DNA from: DASUAS01 sp963841415
GTDB taxonomy: Bacteria; Actinomycetota; Acidimicrobiia; IMCC26256; DASPTH01
Length of the DNA: 64,000 nucleotides
NCBI GenBank assembly: GCA_963841415.1
Contig: CAWJCN010000003.1
Span: 1,302,001-1,366,000 of the forward strand
Direction: 5' to 3'
Shown: in pieces, positions 41,578 through 50,120 of the stretch
Numbering within the stretch: the first letter of the stretch is position 1
How the letters are laid out: every line of letters starts with the position of its first letter
Notes under the pieces: generated by a model
The model's database searches: none
Told to the model about the DNA's origin: nothing
The model's input: only the letters and a program-made list of their open reading frames with translations
Position numbers and translations under genes: made by a program

Positions 41578-42695
41578 GATCCCGCCCGTGACCGACGCGC
41601 CGCTGCTCGACCTGTACGACTGGCAGGTCGCAGCGCGCGAGACCGCTGATCCCGCGGCGTGGGAGTACCTGGCGCGGGGGAGCGGCATTGGCGTCACGCT
41701 GGGCGAGAACGTTGCCGCGTGGAGGCGGTGGACGTTGCTGCCGCACGTGCTGCGCGACGTGTCGTCGGTCGACCTGTCGACGACCGTGCTCGGCACGCGC
41801 GTCGCCACGCCCATCCTGGTCGCGCCCACCGCGATGCACCGCTTCTTCACGGTCGACGGTGAGTTGGCGACCGCTCGGGCCGCAGCGGAGTCCGGCACGG
41901 TGTACGTGGTGTCGATGGCCGCGACGCACTCGGTGGAGGACGTGGCTCGAGCGGCGCCCGACGGTGCCCGCTGGGCGCAGATGTACATGCTGCGCGACCG
42001 CGGACGCACCCGGGCGTTGGCCGAACGAGCCGCGGCCGCGGGCTACTCGGCGATCGTGGCATCGGTCGACGGCGCGGCCGTCGGTCGTGGGACCGCGAGC
42101 GCGTCGGCGGGACGGCTCGTCCCTCCCGAGTGGATGCGCTACCCGAACCTGGCGTCGGCCGATGACGCCGACAGCTCCGACATCATGCGGCTGGTCAACG
42201 ACTTCGACCCGTCGGTCACGTTCGACGACCTGTCACGGTTCGGCGACTGGAGCGGGCTCCCGGTGGTGGTCAAGGGACTGCTCCGCGCTCGACGACGCGG
42301 CGCGTGCAATCGACGCGGGCGCGTCGGCGATCGCGGTGTCGAACCACGGCGGACGTGTGCTCGACGGGGTCGCCGCCACCGCCGACGTGTTGCCCGACGT
42401 GGTCGACGCAGTCGCCGGCCGCGCCGAGGTGTACGTCGACGGTGGGATCCGCTCGGGTGTCGACGTGGTCAAGGCGCTCGCGCTCGGTGCGCGTGCCGTC
42501 ATGGTCGGTCGTCCGGTGCTCTGGGGCCTCTGTGTCGACGGCGCGGAGGGCGCGTCGGCGGTGCTCGCGCTGCTCGGCACGGAGTTCGAGGCCGCGCTGG
42601 CCTTCTGCGGTGCGACGGCGGTCGACGATCTGACGCGTGATCTCGTCACGCGCCGCGGATCGCCGACGCGACAGGTCTCGTACGACCAGATGTAG
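41576..42695 (+). pseudogene. FMN-dependent alpha-hydroxy-acid oxidase family, frameshifted
   Basis: The ATG 41576 frame gives VLGTRVATPILVAPTAMHRF and WAQMYMLRDRGRTRAL through GLPVVVKGLL. After about 42286 the other frame supplies ALDDAARAIDAGASAIAVSNHGGR (active-site His and Arg), YVDGGIRSGVDVVKALALGA and GRPVLWGL. Adding one GC at 42284-42289 joins them as KGLLRALDDA. Such TIM-barrel flavoenzymes oxidise lactate, glycolate or mandelate-like acids. The net shift is again +1 or -2. Broken gene or sequence error. Confidence 0.8.
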
Positions 42696-42753
42696 ATCTA
42701 GGTCCATAAGCACAAGCGTGCATACGGATGCACATCGCAGGGGCTTCGAGCTG

Positions 42754-43203
42754 TCACTCCTGCAAGTTGCCGTAGACGCGCGCGGGTGTGAGGAGGACGG
42801 CGGCGCGTCGTTCGTCGGCCATCACTCGATCGAACGTGGCCCAGTCGTCGTGCGTGCCGCCGGCGGCTCGGAAGACGTCCTGCAGCACGAGACGAAGTGC
42901 CTCGGCGTCCACCTCGGGGTGCGGGTCGTCGGGACCGATGACCTCCGCGACGCCCTCGGCGGACATCCACTGCCAACCCGCGCGGAGGACGAGGGTTGCA
43001 CGCGGGTCGGCGCGGAGGTGCCGCAGCTTGAGCGAACCACCGGCCGCGACGAGGCCGACAACCGGTTCGCCGGTCAGCGGGTGGGAAAGGACGCCGGCGT
43101 TGACGACCGACGTCTGGATGCTGCCGTCGCCGCGACGCGTGCAGCACACGCACAAGCCGTGGTCGAGCGGCACGAGCTGGGCGAAGCGGGAGAGATCCTT
43201 CAC
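42754..43203 (-). CDS. Pyridoxamine-5'-phosphate-oxidase-fold (PPOX) protein
   Basis: 149-aa split-barrel flavin/F420-binding protein: LCVCCTRRGDGSIQTSVVNA near the N-terminus, LKLRHLRADPRATLVL and the C-terminal RRAAVLLTPARVYG. In actinobacteria many such proteins use F420 to reduce small molecules. The GTG at 43201-43203 gives a typical length. It lies 19 nt downstream of the Rieske-like gene on the same strand. Confidence 0.78.
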   Translation of the reverse strand: MKDLSRFAQLVPLDHGLCVCCTRRGDGSIQTSVVNAGVLSHPLTGEPVVGLVAAGGSLKLRHLRADPRATLVLRAGWQWMSAEGVAEVIGPDDPHPEVDAEALRLVLQDVFRAAGGTHDDWATFDRVMADERRAAVLLTPARVYGNLQE

Positions 43204-43222
43204 GATGGCCTCCGTCGGGTCC

Positions 43223-43708
43223 TCACGCGCGTCGTTTCGGTCCGGTGACGAGTGTGCCCAGGTGAACCTCGGCCGTGCCGTCGCGTACGTCGACGGCGTA
43301 GCGGTCCAGGCCGCGAGGGCAGGGGCCACCCGTGCACTCGCCCCGCAGCGAATAGACCGAACCGCCGCACGGATCCTCGAAGAAATACCGGTGCGAGGTT
43401 CTCGTGAACCCTCGCCCGTACCCACCGTCGCCGGGCAGCAGCAGCCGGCAGCCGAGGTGGGTGCTGACCCCAAGGAATGCGTGGACGGTGTGCGGGCTCG
43501 TGCGGGTGAAGAACACGCGCGCTCGGGTGTGGTGCTTGTCGGACAATTTCACGGCGACCGCCTCGGCGGCGCCGACACGAAGGTCGGCGACGTTCGCCGT
43601 GACCGCTCCGGAGTGGCCGGGACCGCCGCGCCAGAGGGCCAGGAGGGTCACGCCGGCGAGGATGACCACCAGGACGACCGCGAGCACCAGCATCAGCCGG
43701 ATGCGCAT
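43223..43708 (-). CDS. Membrane-anchored Rieske-like domain lacking cluster ligands
   Basis: 161 aa. A membrane segment at residues 4-26 is followed by an extracytoplasmic domain with the layout of a Rieske protein. Box I reads STHLGC (82-87) instead of CTHLGC, and box II reads DPCGGS (112-117) instead of CPCHGS. The two disulfide cysteines (C87, C114) remain, but three of four cluster ligands are replaced (C to S, C to D, H to G). The GGPCPRGLDRYAV end matches Rieske proteins. It should not bind a 2Fe-2S cluster. Role unknown. Confidence 0.65.
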   Translation of the reverse strand: MRIRLMLVLAVVLVVILAGVTLLALWRGGPGHSGAVTANVADLRVGAAEAVAVKLSDKHHTRARVFFTRTSPHTVHAFLGVSTHLGCRLLLPGDGGYGRGFTRTSHRYFFEDPCGGSVYSLRGECTGGPCPRGLDRYAVDVRDGTAEVHLGTLVTGPKRRA

Positions 43709-43765
43709 CGCGCAAGTGTGGTCCAGCGCGCGCTGTTCGGCGGAACCGGACGACCGAGACCGGGC

Positions 43766-44509
<744 letters not shown>

Positions 44510-44527
44510 TCGGTAGTGTCGACCCCC

Positions 44528-44986
44528 ATGAGCATCCGCACGTTCTCGCACGTCGCCATCGGTGTCCGCGACATGGAGGTCGCCCTGCCGTTCTGGCGCG
44601 ACGTCGTGGGCCTGCGCGTCTCGTTGGACACGATCGAGGAGATGCCGCAGGGCGAGGGCAAGCCCACGGCGAAGCGGAGGGCCGTCTACCTGCGCTGGGA
44701 CGACGACCCGCGCTCGAGCTTCGTCGTGCTCGACCAGCAACTCTCCCACGAGACTCCGGGCGACCCGGCGCGGATCTTCCAGATGGGCCTGCACCACTAC
44801 GGCTTCTGGGTCGACGACCTCGACCCCATCCTCGCCCGAGTGCAGGACGCGGGCGTGAACATCGTCTTGAACGGCTCGGTCGGCGGTGACTCGGTGTGGT
44901 GGGGAGAGCCGCCCGGCGACACCATCCGGTCGATCATCGTGCAGGACCCCGAGGGTGGCTACGTGCAGTTCGACCAGCGGGTGTAA
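44528..44986 (+). CDS. Glyoxalase/VOC-family protein
   Basis: 152 aa: HVAIGVRDMEVALPFWRDVV opens the first motif with the metal His; LHHYGFWVDDLDPILARV opens the second, ending VQDPEGGYVQFDQ with the final acidic ligand region. It resembles single-chain glyoxalase I or ring-cleavage dioxygenase relatives. The ATG at 44528 follows the methyltransferase gene closely, and an AraC gene follows 13 nt later. Reaction unknown. Confidence 0.85.
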   Translation: MSIRTFSHVAIGVRDMEVALPFWRDVVGLRVSLDTIEEMPQGEGKPTAKRRAVYLRWDDDPRSSFVVLDQQLSHETPGDPARIFQMGLHHYGFWVDDLDPILARVQDAGVNIVLNGSVGGDSVWWGEPPGDTIRSIIVQDPEGGYVQFDQRV

Positions 44987-44999
44987 GGCGCGGGCCTGC

Positions 45000-45428
45000 A
45001 TGACCCCGCCGGTTCGCCACCTGCTGCGGGCGAAGGATCTCGCCGACAGTCGCTACGCGGAGCCGCTGACCGTCGCCGACCTGGCACGGGCCGCCGGACT
45101 GTCGAGCGCGCACTTCAGCCGCGAGTTCCGCCGCGCGTTCGGCGAGTCACCCCACCGCTACCTGCTCACCCGCCGGCTCGAGCGCGCCGCGGCGCTGCTC
45201 CGCAACACCGACCGTCCGGTCACCGAGATCTGCTTCGCCGTCGGCCTGACCAGCCTCGGTTCCTTCACGTCGAGCTTCCGCCGCGTTCATGGGCTCAGCC
45301 CGACGGCCTACCGCGCGTCGTTCCCGCCCGCGGTGCGCCACATCCGCGTGCCGCGGTGCGTGGCGCAGGCGTACGGCCGCCGTGAGAACCGCACGTTTCG
45401 AGAAGCCGCGGTCGCGTCGCACTCGTAG
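45000..45428 (+). CDS. AraC-family transcriptional regulator (DNA-binding domain only)
   Basis: 142 aa with the two HTH motifs of AraC: PLTVADLARAAGLSSAHFSR (about residues 24-43) and PVTEICFAVGLTSLGSFTSS, followed by the signature FRRVHGLSPTAYR. There is no ligand-binding domain, so it resembles the short SoxS/MarA type. ATG 45000-45002. Flanked by VOC genes on the same strand (44528 and 45455), which are probable targets. Confidence 0.9.
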   Translation: MTPPVRHLLRAKDLADSRYAEPLTVADLARAAGLSSAHFSREFRRAFGESPHRYLLTRRLERAAALLRNTDRPVTEICFAVGLTSLGSFTSSFRRVHGLSPTAYRASFPPAVRHIRVPRCVAQAYGRRENRTFREAAVASHS

Positions 45429-45454
45429 GGTCGGACGTGACCGGAGGAGGAGTG

Positions 45455-45889
45455 ATGATCAAGATCGCCAACGCCCAGTTCTGGGTGCACGACGCCGACG
45501 AAGCGCTCGCGTTCTACACGCGCACCCTCGGTTGGGAGGCGCGCGCCGACGTGAGCATGGAGGAGTGGAACTTCCGCTGGCTGGTGGTGGGGCCGCCCGG
45601 CCAGGACGGCATCGGTCTCGTGCTGATGCCGGTGCCGGGCCCGCCCATGCTCGACGCCGAGAGCAGTGCGCAACTCGCCGGGCTCGTGGCCAAGGGTGCA
45701 GGCGGCACGCTGTTCCTGGAGACCGACGACTGCCAGGCGGCGTACGACGACCTGCGCGCCCGAGGCGTCGAGTTCAACGATCCGCCCACACCGCAGCCCT
45801 ACGGCATCGACACGTCGTTCCGTGACCCGTCGGGCAACAACATCCGCCTCACCGAGGTGCTCGAGTTCTCCCTCGAGCGCGGGCGCTGA
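45455..45889 (+). CDS. VOC-family protein
   Basis: 144 aa: ANAQFWVHDADEALAFYTRT, LGWEARADV, then LFLETDDCQAAYDDLRARGV and SFRDPSGNNIRLTEVLE, a bleomycin-resistance/glyoxalase-like fold. The ATG at 45455 is set by the strong Shine-Dalgarno GGAGGAGG about 4 nt upstream. It follows the AraC gene at 26 nt; AraC plus VOC pairs of this kind are common in actinobacteria. Function unknown. Confidence 0.88.
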   Translation: MIKIANAQFWVHDADEALAFYTRTLGWEARADVSMEEWNFRWLVVGPPGQDGIGLVLMPVPGPPMLDAESSAQLAGLVAKGAGGTLFLETDDCQAAYDDLRARGVEFNDPPTPQPYGIDTSFRDPSGNNIRLTEVLEFSLERGR

Positions 45890-45927
45890 GCGTCAGCATC
45901 CGCTCGATCATCAGGCGAGCGCTCACG

Positions 45928-46056
45928 TGACACACGCGCCGCGATGCCGGGGTCGCCGACCACCAGGCCGTCGACCGCGAACTGCAGCTCGCACTCGAAC
46001 CGTGACGCCTGGTACTCGAAGCGCATCTGGTCGTCGTCGTTGCCCGCGAACCGCAC
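45928..46056 (-). pseudogene. Possible C-terminal remnant of a glycolipid-binding-like protein
   Basis: The minus frame reads QMRFEYQASRFECELQFAVD, then GLVVGDPGIAARV, resembling the end of the putative glycolipid-binding family (PF06475; usual ending VDGLVxDYPG). It lies just after the ligase stop (46061). The rest of the domain is missing, and the frame runs on to 45799 into the VOC gene. Probably a fragment. Confidence 0.35.
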
Positions 46057-46060
46057 GCGG

Positions 46061-47662
46061 CTACTGCTCGGCCTCGAGGCGGCGGCGGATGTCGGCGCGC
46101 AGCTCGCCCTTGGCGACCTTGCCGCCCGACGCCCGGGGAAGTGCGTCGAGCACGACGAGTCGCTCGGGGAACCACTCGGGCGAGATGCCCCGCTCGCGGA
46201 GGAACGCGGCCAGCGCGTCGAGGTCGAGCTCGGCGTTCGGTTCGAGCTCGGCGTAGAGGCACACGCGCTCACCGAACACCTCGTCGGGCATCGCGACCGC
46301 GGCGGCGAGCGCGACCGCGGGATGCTGCGCAACCTCGGCTTCGACGGCGGGCGCGCTGATGTTCTTGCCGCCCCGGATGATGATGTCGGACGTGCGACCG
46401 ACCACCCGCAGATAGCCGTCGGCGTCGATCGTGCACAGATCGCCGATGCGCATCCAGCCATCGGCGGTGAACAGCTCGGCGTTGGCGCGCTCGTCGTCGA
46501 GGTAGCCGAGACAGGTGGCCGGACCCTTGCAGATCGGATGACCGGGCGTGTCGGGTTCGGTGATGTCGTTCCCGGCGTCGTCGAGCAGGCGTACGTGCAT
46601 GTCGGCGATGAGGCGTCCCGCGGTCTGCAGCCGGTGCGGGCGGTCGTCGCGCATCGTGGTGCGGCTCAGCGCGCCGGTCTCGTTGGAGCCGTAGAACTGC
46701 AGCACGCGCGCGCCGGTGACGTCCTCGAAGCGGGCGGCGCGTTCCTCGGGGACGGTTTCGCCGCCGGTGAACATGCAGCGCAACGATGAGAGATCGTGCT
46801 GCTCGACGATCGGCGACTTGAGCATCAGCAGGAACTGCGTGCTCACGCACGCGAGCACGGTGACGCGGTCGCGTTCGATGGCGCGGATCACCTCGTCGGC
46901 GTCGAAGCGCTCGTGCACGACGGTCGGCGCACCGAGCACCGCGGGCGTGACGTGTGACGTCCACAGGCCGAACCCGAATGGCGCGGGGATGGCGCTGAGG
47001 AACACGTCGTCGCCGGTCATGTCGCCGGCGTCGGCCGCGAGCTGGTGGAAGTACATCCAGCGGTTCTGCGTGTGCACGACGCACTTCGGCATGCCGGTGG
47101 TGCCCGACGTCGAGTTGACGATGAAGACGTCGTCGGGTCCGTAGCCGCGACCCGCGAGGTCGACCGCCCCGTCGACGTCGGGATCGTTGGGGTTGCCGTC
47201 GCCGTCGACCACGATGTGATGGGTGAGTGAGCACCCGGCCGCGGTCAGCATGGCGACGAGCTCGGCGGTCGGGCGCCCGCGGTGCTCAGCGAGCGTGACC
47301 AGCGCGTCGGCGCGTGTGAGGGTGAGTAGGTGGCGGATCTCGTCGTCGCCGGCGCGGTGGCCGAGTCCGACGATGGTGAAGCCGGCCCGTTCGGCCGCCA
47401 CGAAGGCGACGTGGACGGCGACGCCGTCGGGAAGCAGGATTGCGACCCGGGCGCCGCGGGGGAGTCCGGTGCTGGCCAGCACGCCGGCGAGTGTGGTCGC
47501 GCGGCGGTCGTAGTCGGCCCAGATGGTGTGGTGGCCGTCTGCGATCAGTGCGTCCTGATCGGGGCGGCTTCGTGACCATCCGGCGACCGCGTCACCGACG
47601 GTCGTGTCTCCCCACCATCCCGCGGCCCGGTACTCGGCGGCGACGGCGGGATCGGGCTGCAC
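46061..47662 (-). CDS. Acyl-CoA synthetase (AMP-forming)
   Basis: 533-aa ANL enzyme: P-loop NSTSGTTGMPKCVVHTQN (about residues 186-203), YGSNETGALS, GDLCTIDADGYLRVVGR, IIRGGKNISAPAVEAEV and C-terminal GGKVAKGELR with the catalytic Lys. It resembles cyclohexanecarboxylate- or 2,3-dihydroxybenzoate-type CoA/AMP ligases. The GTG at 47662 is preferred because AGAAGG lies 6 nt upstream; the GTG at 47698 is an alternative. It is divergent from the amidohydrolase operon at 47733. Confidence 0.88.
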   Translation of the reverse strand: MQPDPAVAAEYRAAGWWGDTTVGDAVAGWSRSRPDQDALIADGHHTIWADYDRRATTLAGVLASTGLPRGARVAILLPDGVAVHVAFVAAERAGFTIVGLGHRAGDDEIRHLLTLTRADALVTLAEHRGRPTAELVAMLTAAGCSLTHHIVVDGDGNPNDPDVDGAVDLAGRGYGPDDVFIVNSTSGTTGMPKCVVHTQNRWMYFHQLAADAGDMTGDDVFLSAIPAPFGFGLWTSHVTPAVLGAPTVVHERFDADEVIRAIERDRVTVLACVSTQFLLMLKSPIVEQHDLSSLRCMFTGGETVPEERAARFEDVTGARVLQFYGSNETGALSRTTMRDDRPHRLQTAGRLIADMHVRLLDDAGNDITEPDTPGHPICKGPATCLGYLDDERANAELFTADGWMRIGDLCTIDADGYLRVVGRTSDIIIRGGKNISAPAVEAEVAQHPAVALAAAVAMPDEVFGERVCLYAELEPNAELDLDALAAFLRERGISPEWFPERLVVLDALPRASGGKVAKGELRADIRRRLEAEQ

Positions 47663-47732
47663 CGGAAACCTTCTACTACGCCGCGCCCTGTCAGACACGG
47701 TCGTAGTGTGCCGGTGAGCGAGAGGAGCGCGC

Positions 47733-49169
47733 ATGACGACGACGCCCACCGAGGCGGCCCGCGTACGCAGCCGGGTCGACCACCCGATCATCGACGCCGA
47801 CGGCCACTTCGTCGAGCTCGGTCCGCTGCTGCAGGACGAGGTGATCAGCTACGTCGAAGACGCCGGCGGTGCCGCGTTGCGCGAGCGCTTCCTCGCGACC
47901 GCGCACTCGTTCGACACGTCATCGAGCCTTGCCGATCGCGGGGATCCGGAGGTGCGCCGCCAGTGGAAGGCGATGCCGTCGTGGTGGGGATGGCAGACGG
48001 CGGGCCTGCGCGATCGCGCCACCTCACACCTCCCCGCGTTGCTCTACGAGCGGCTCGACGAGATCGGCATCGACTTCACGATCCTCTACCCGTCGATGGC
48101 GCTCGGCTACTTCGAGGTGACCGACGAGGAGCTGTCGTCGGTCCTGTGCCGGGCGGTCAACCAGTATCACCAGAGGTTGTTCGCGCCGTATCGCGACCGG
48201 TGCACCGTCGGCGCGCTGATCCCCATGAACACCCCCGCGCAGGCCGTCGCCGAGGTCGAGTACGCGGTGCTGGAACTGGGCGCGAAGTCGGTGCTCATGG
48301 CCGGGTACGCGCGCCGGCAGGTGGGCGCGGGCGGCTACCGACTCGACATGTTCGGCATCGACAGCGACTACGACTACGACCCCTTGTGGGCCACGTGCGT
48401 CGAGCTCGGCGTTTCGCCCGTCGTGCACAGCGCACTGCAACAGCACCGGGTGACCCGGTCGATCTCGAACTACGTCTACAACCACGTGAACGGGCTCGCC
48501 GCCGCGCACGAGTCGCTGTGCAAGTCGCTCTTCCTCTCGGGGGTGACCCGTCGGTTCCCCGAGCTGCGCGTTGGCTTCCTCGAGGGTGGCGTGGCGTGGG
48601 CGTGTGCGCTGTTCGCGTCGCTGGTCGGGCACTGGGAGAAGAGGAATCGCGACGCGATCGTGGAGCTCGATCCCGACCGCCTCGACGTCGACGAGCTGTT
48701 GACGTACTTCACCAAGTACGGCGACAACCAGGTGACGGGACGCATTGACGAGCTGCGGGAGTACTTCGCGCGACCGGCGGCGCGTCCCGCGCAGGTGGAC
48801 GAGTTCGCGGCCGTGGGTGTCGACACCGCCGACGACCTCCGCGCCCGGTTCGAGCCCAACTTCTACTTCGGGTGCGAGGCCGACGACCCGCTGGTGGCGT
48901 GGGCCTTCCGCGACGACGTCAACCCGCTCGGAACACAACTGCGACCGGTGCTCGGCTCCGACATCTCGCACTGGGACGTGCGCGACATGACCGAGCCGGT
49001 TGCCGAGGCGTACGAGCTGGTCGAGCACGGCGTCATCACCGATCGCGACTTCCGCGACCTCACCTTCGTGAACCCGGTGCGGCTCCACGCGGGGCCGAAC
49101 CCGCGGTTCTTCGACGGCACGGTGTGCGAATCGGCGGCGGCAACGGCACTCGCGGAGGTGGAGCCGTGA
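47733..49169 (+). CDS. Amidohydrolase (Amidohydro_2 family)
   Basis: 478-aa TIM-barrel metal hydrolase/decarboxylase: N-terminal IIDADGHFVE with the DxH-type zinc site, DFTILYPSMALGYF, GYARRQVGAGG, VVHSALQQHR, GFLEGGVAWACALF and LGSDISHWDVRDM with the late acidic residue. Relatives act on aromatic or CoA-derived intermediates (for example ACMS decarboxylase) or lactones. The ATG at 47733 has GAGAGGAG upstream. Its stop overlaps the CitE-like gene. Unlike the amidohydrolase at 25694, this copy is intact. Confidence 0.87.
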   Translation: MTTTPTEAARVRSRVDHPIIDADGHFVELGPLLQDEVISYVEDAGGAALRERFLATAHSFDTSSSLADRGDPEVRRQWKAMPSWWGWQTAGLRDRATSHLPALLYERLDEIGIDFTILYPSMALGYFEVTDEELSSVLCRAVNQYHQRLFAPYRDRCTVGALIPMNTPAQAVAEVEYAVLELGAKSVLMAGYARRQVGAGGYRLDMFGIDSDYDYDPLWATCVELGVSPVVHSALQQHRVTRSISNYVYNHVNGLAAAHESLCKSLFLSGVTRRFPELRVGFLEGGVAWACALFASLVGHWEKRNRDAIVELDPDRLDVDELLTYFTKYGDNQVTGRIDELREYFARPAARPAQVDEFAAVGVDTADDLRARFEPNFYFGCEADDPLVAWAFRDDVNPLGTQLRPVLGSDISHWDVRDMTEPVAEAYELVEHGVITDRDFRDLTFVNPVRLHAGPNPRFFDGTVCESAAATALAEVEP

Positions 49170-50098
49170 ACCGCGCCGACGCCCGTCCGCTGCGGTCGGT
49201 GGTGTTCGCGCCCGGCGACGACGCCGACGCGCTGGCGGCGACGCGCGCGTCAGGCGCCGACTCGATGGTCGCCGACCTCGAGGAGCCGCAGACGCCCTAC
49301 CCGGAGTCGGAGCGCGAGCGGGGTCGCAAGGTCGCGCGCGAGTTCTTCGATTCGCTGGTGCCGGGCGAGCTGCCACTCGTGTTCGCGCGCGTGCAACCAC
49401 CGGCGACCGGTCAGACGCTCAAGGACCTGCGCGCCGTCGCCGGGCCGGGCCTCGCGGGCGTGCTGCTCCCGAAGATCGAGAGCCCGGCCGACGTCCACGC
49501 GCTCGACGCGCTGCTCGCGTGCACCGAGGTCGACTTCGACCTGCCGCCCGGCCAGATCGCCATCTACCCGATCCTGGAGACCGCGCAGGCGCTCCGCCTG
49601 GCCTACGAGATCGCGACCGCGTCGCCGCGGGTGTCGCACATGGGCGGCGCGCTGTCGCGCTTCGGCGACATCCACCAGGCGCTCGGGTACCGCTGGACCG
49701 CGGAAGGGGAGGAGACGCTGTTCCTCCGCTCGAAGGTGCTGGTCGATGCCAAGGCGGCCGGGATCCGCTACCCGATCAGCGGCATGTGGGGCGGCGCGCT
49801 CGACGACCTCGATGGCCTCCGCTCCTTCGCAACCGGTCTGCGAAACCTCGGCTACTACGGGATGATGCTCGGCAGCGCGGAGCACGTGCCGTTGGTGCAC
49901 GAGGTGTTCACGCCGACCGCCGAGGAGATCGCGTACTGGCGCGAGCTCGACGAGCTGGCGAGCGAGGCCGAGCGGGTCGGCAGCGGCCCCATCCGCCACG
50001 GCGATCCGCGCCAGGGCGAGGCCCACGTCGTCCACATCGCCCACGTCGGCTCCGCCCGCAAGAACCTCGCCTGGGCCCACGACCTCGGCGTCCTCTGA
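49166..50098 (+). CDS. HpcH/HpaI/CitE-family CoA lyase-like protein
   Basis: 310 aa: RSVVFAPGDDADAL, MVADLEE (metal-binding acidic pair), GVLLPKIESPADV, IYPILETAQAL and GGALSRFGDIHQALGY. CitE-like enzymes cleave or condense malyl-CoA or citramalyl-CoA-type substrates in a Mg-dependent barrel. The GTG start overlaps the amidohydrolase stop by 4 nt, so the two act in one pathway. The extended C-terminal part (EAHVVHIAHVGSARKNLAW) is unlike short CitE proteins. Substrate unknown. Confidence 0.85.
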   Translation: MNRADARPLRSVVFAPGDDADALAATRASGADSMVADLEEPQTPYPESERERGRKVAREFFDSLVPGELPLVFARVQPPATGQTLKDLRAVAGPGLAGVLLPKIESPADVHALDALLACTEVDFDLPPGQIAIYPILETAQALRLAYEIATASPRVSHMGGALSRFGDIHQALGYRWTAEGEETLFLRSKVLVDAKAAGIRYPISGMWGGALDDLDGLRSFATGLRNLGYYGMMLGSAEHVPLVHEVFTPTAEEIAYWRELDELASEAERVGSGPIRHGDPRQGEAHVVHIAHVGSARKNLAWAHDLGVL

Positions 50099-50120
50099 CC
50101 CCCTCGCAGCGCAGGTTCGG

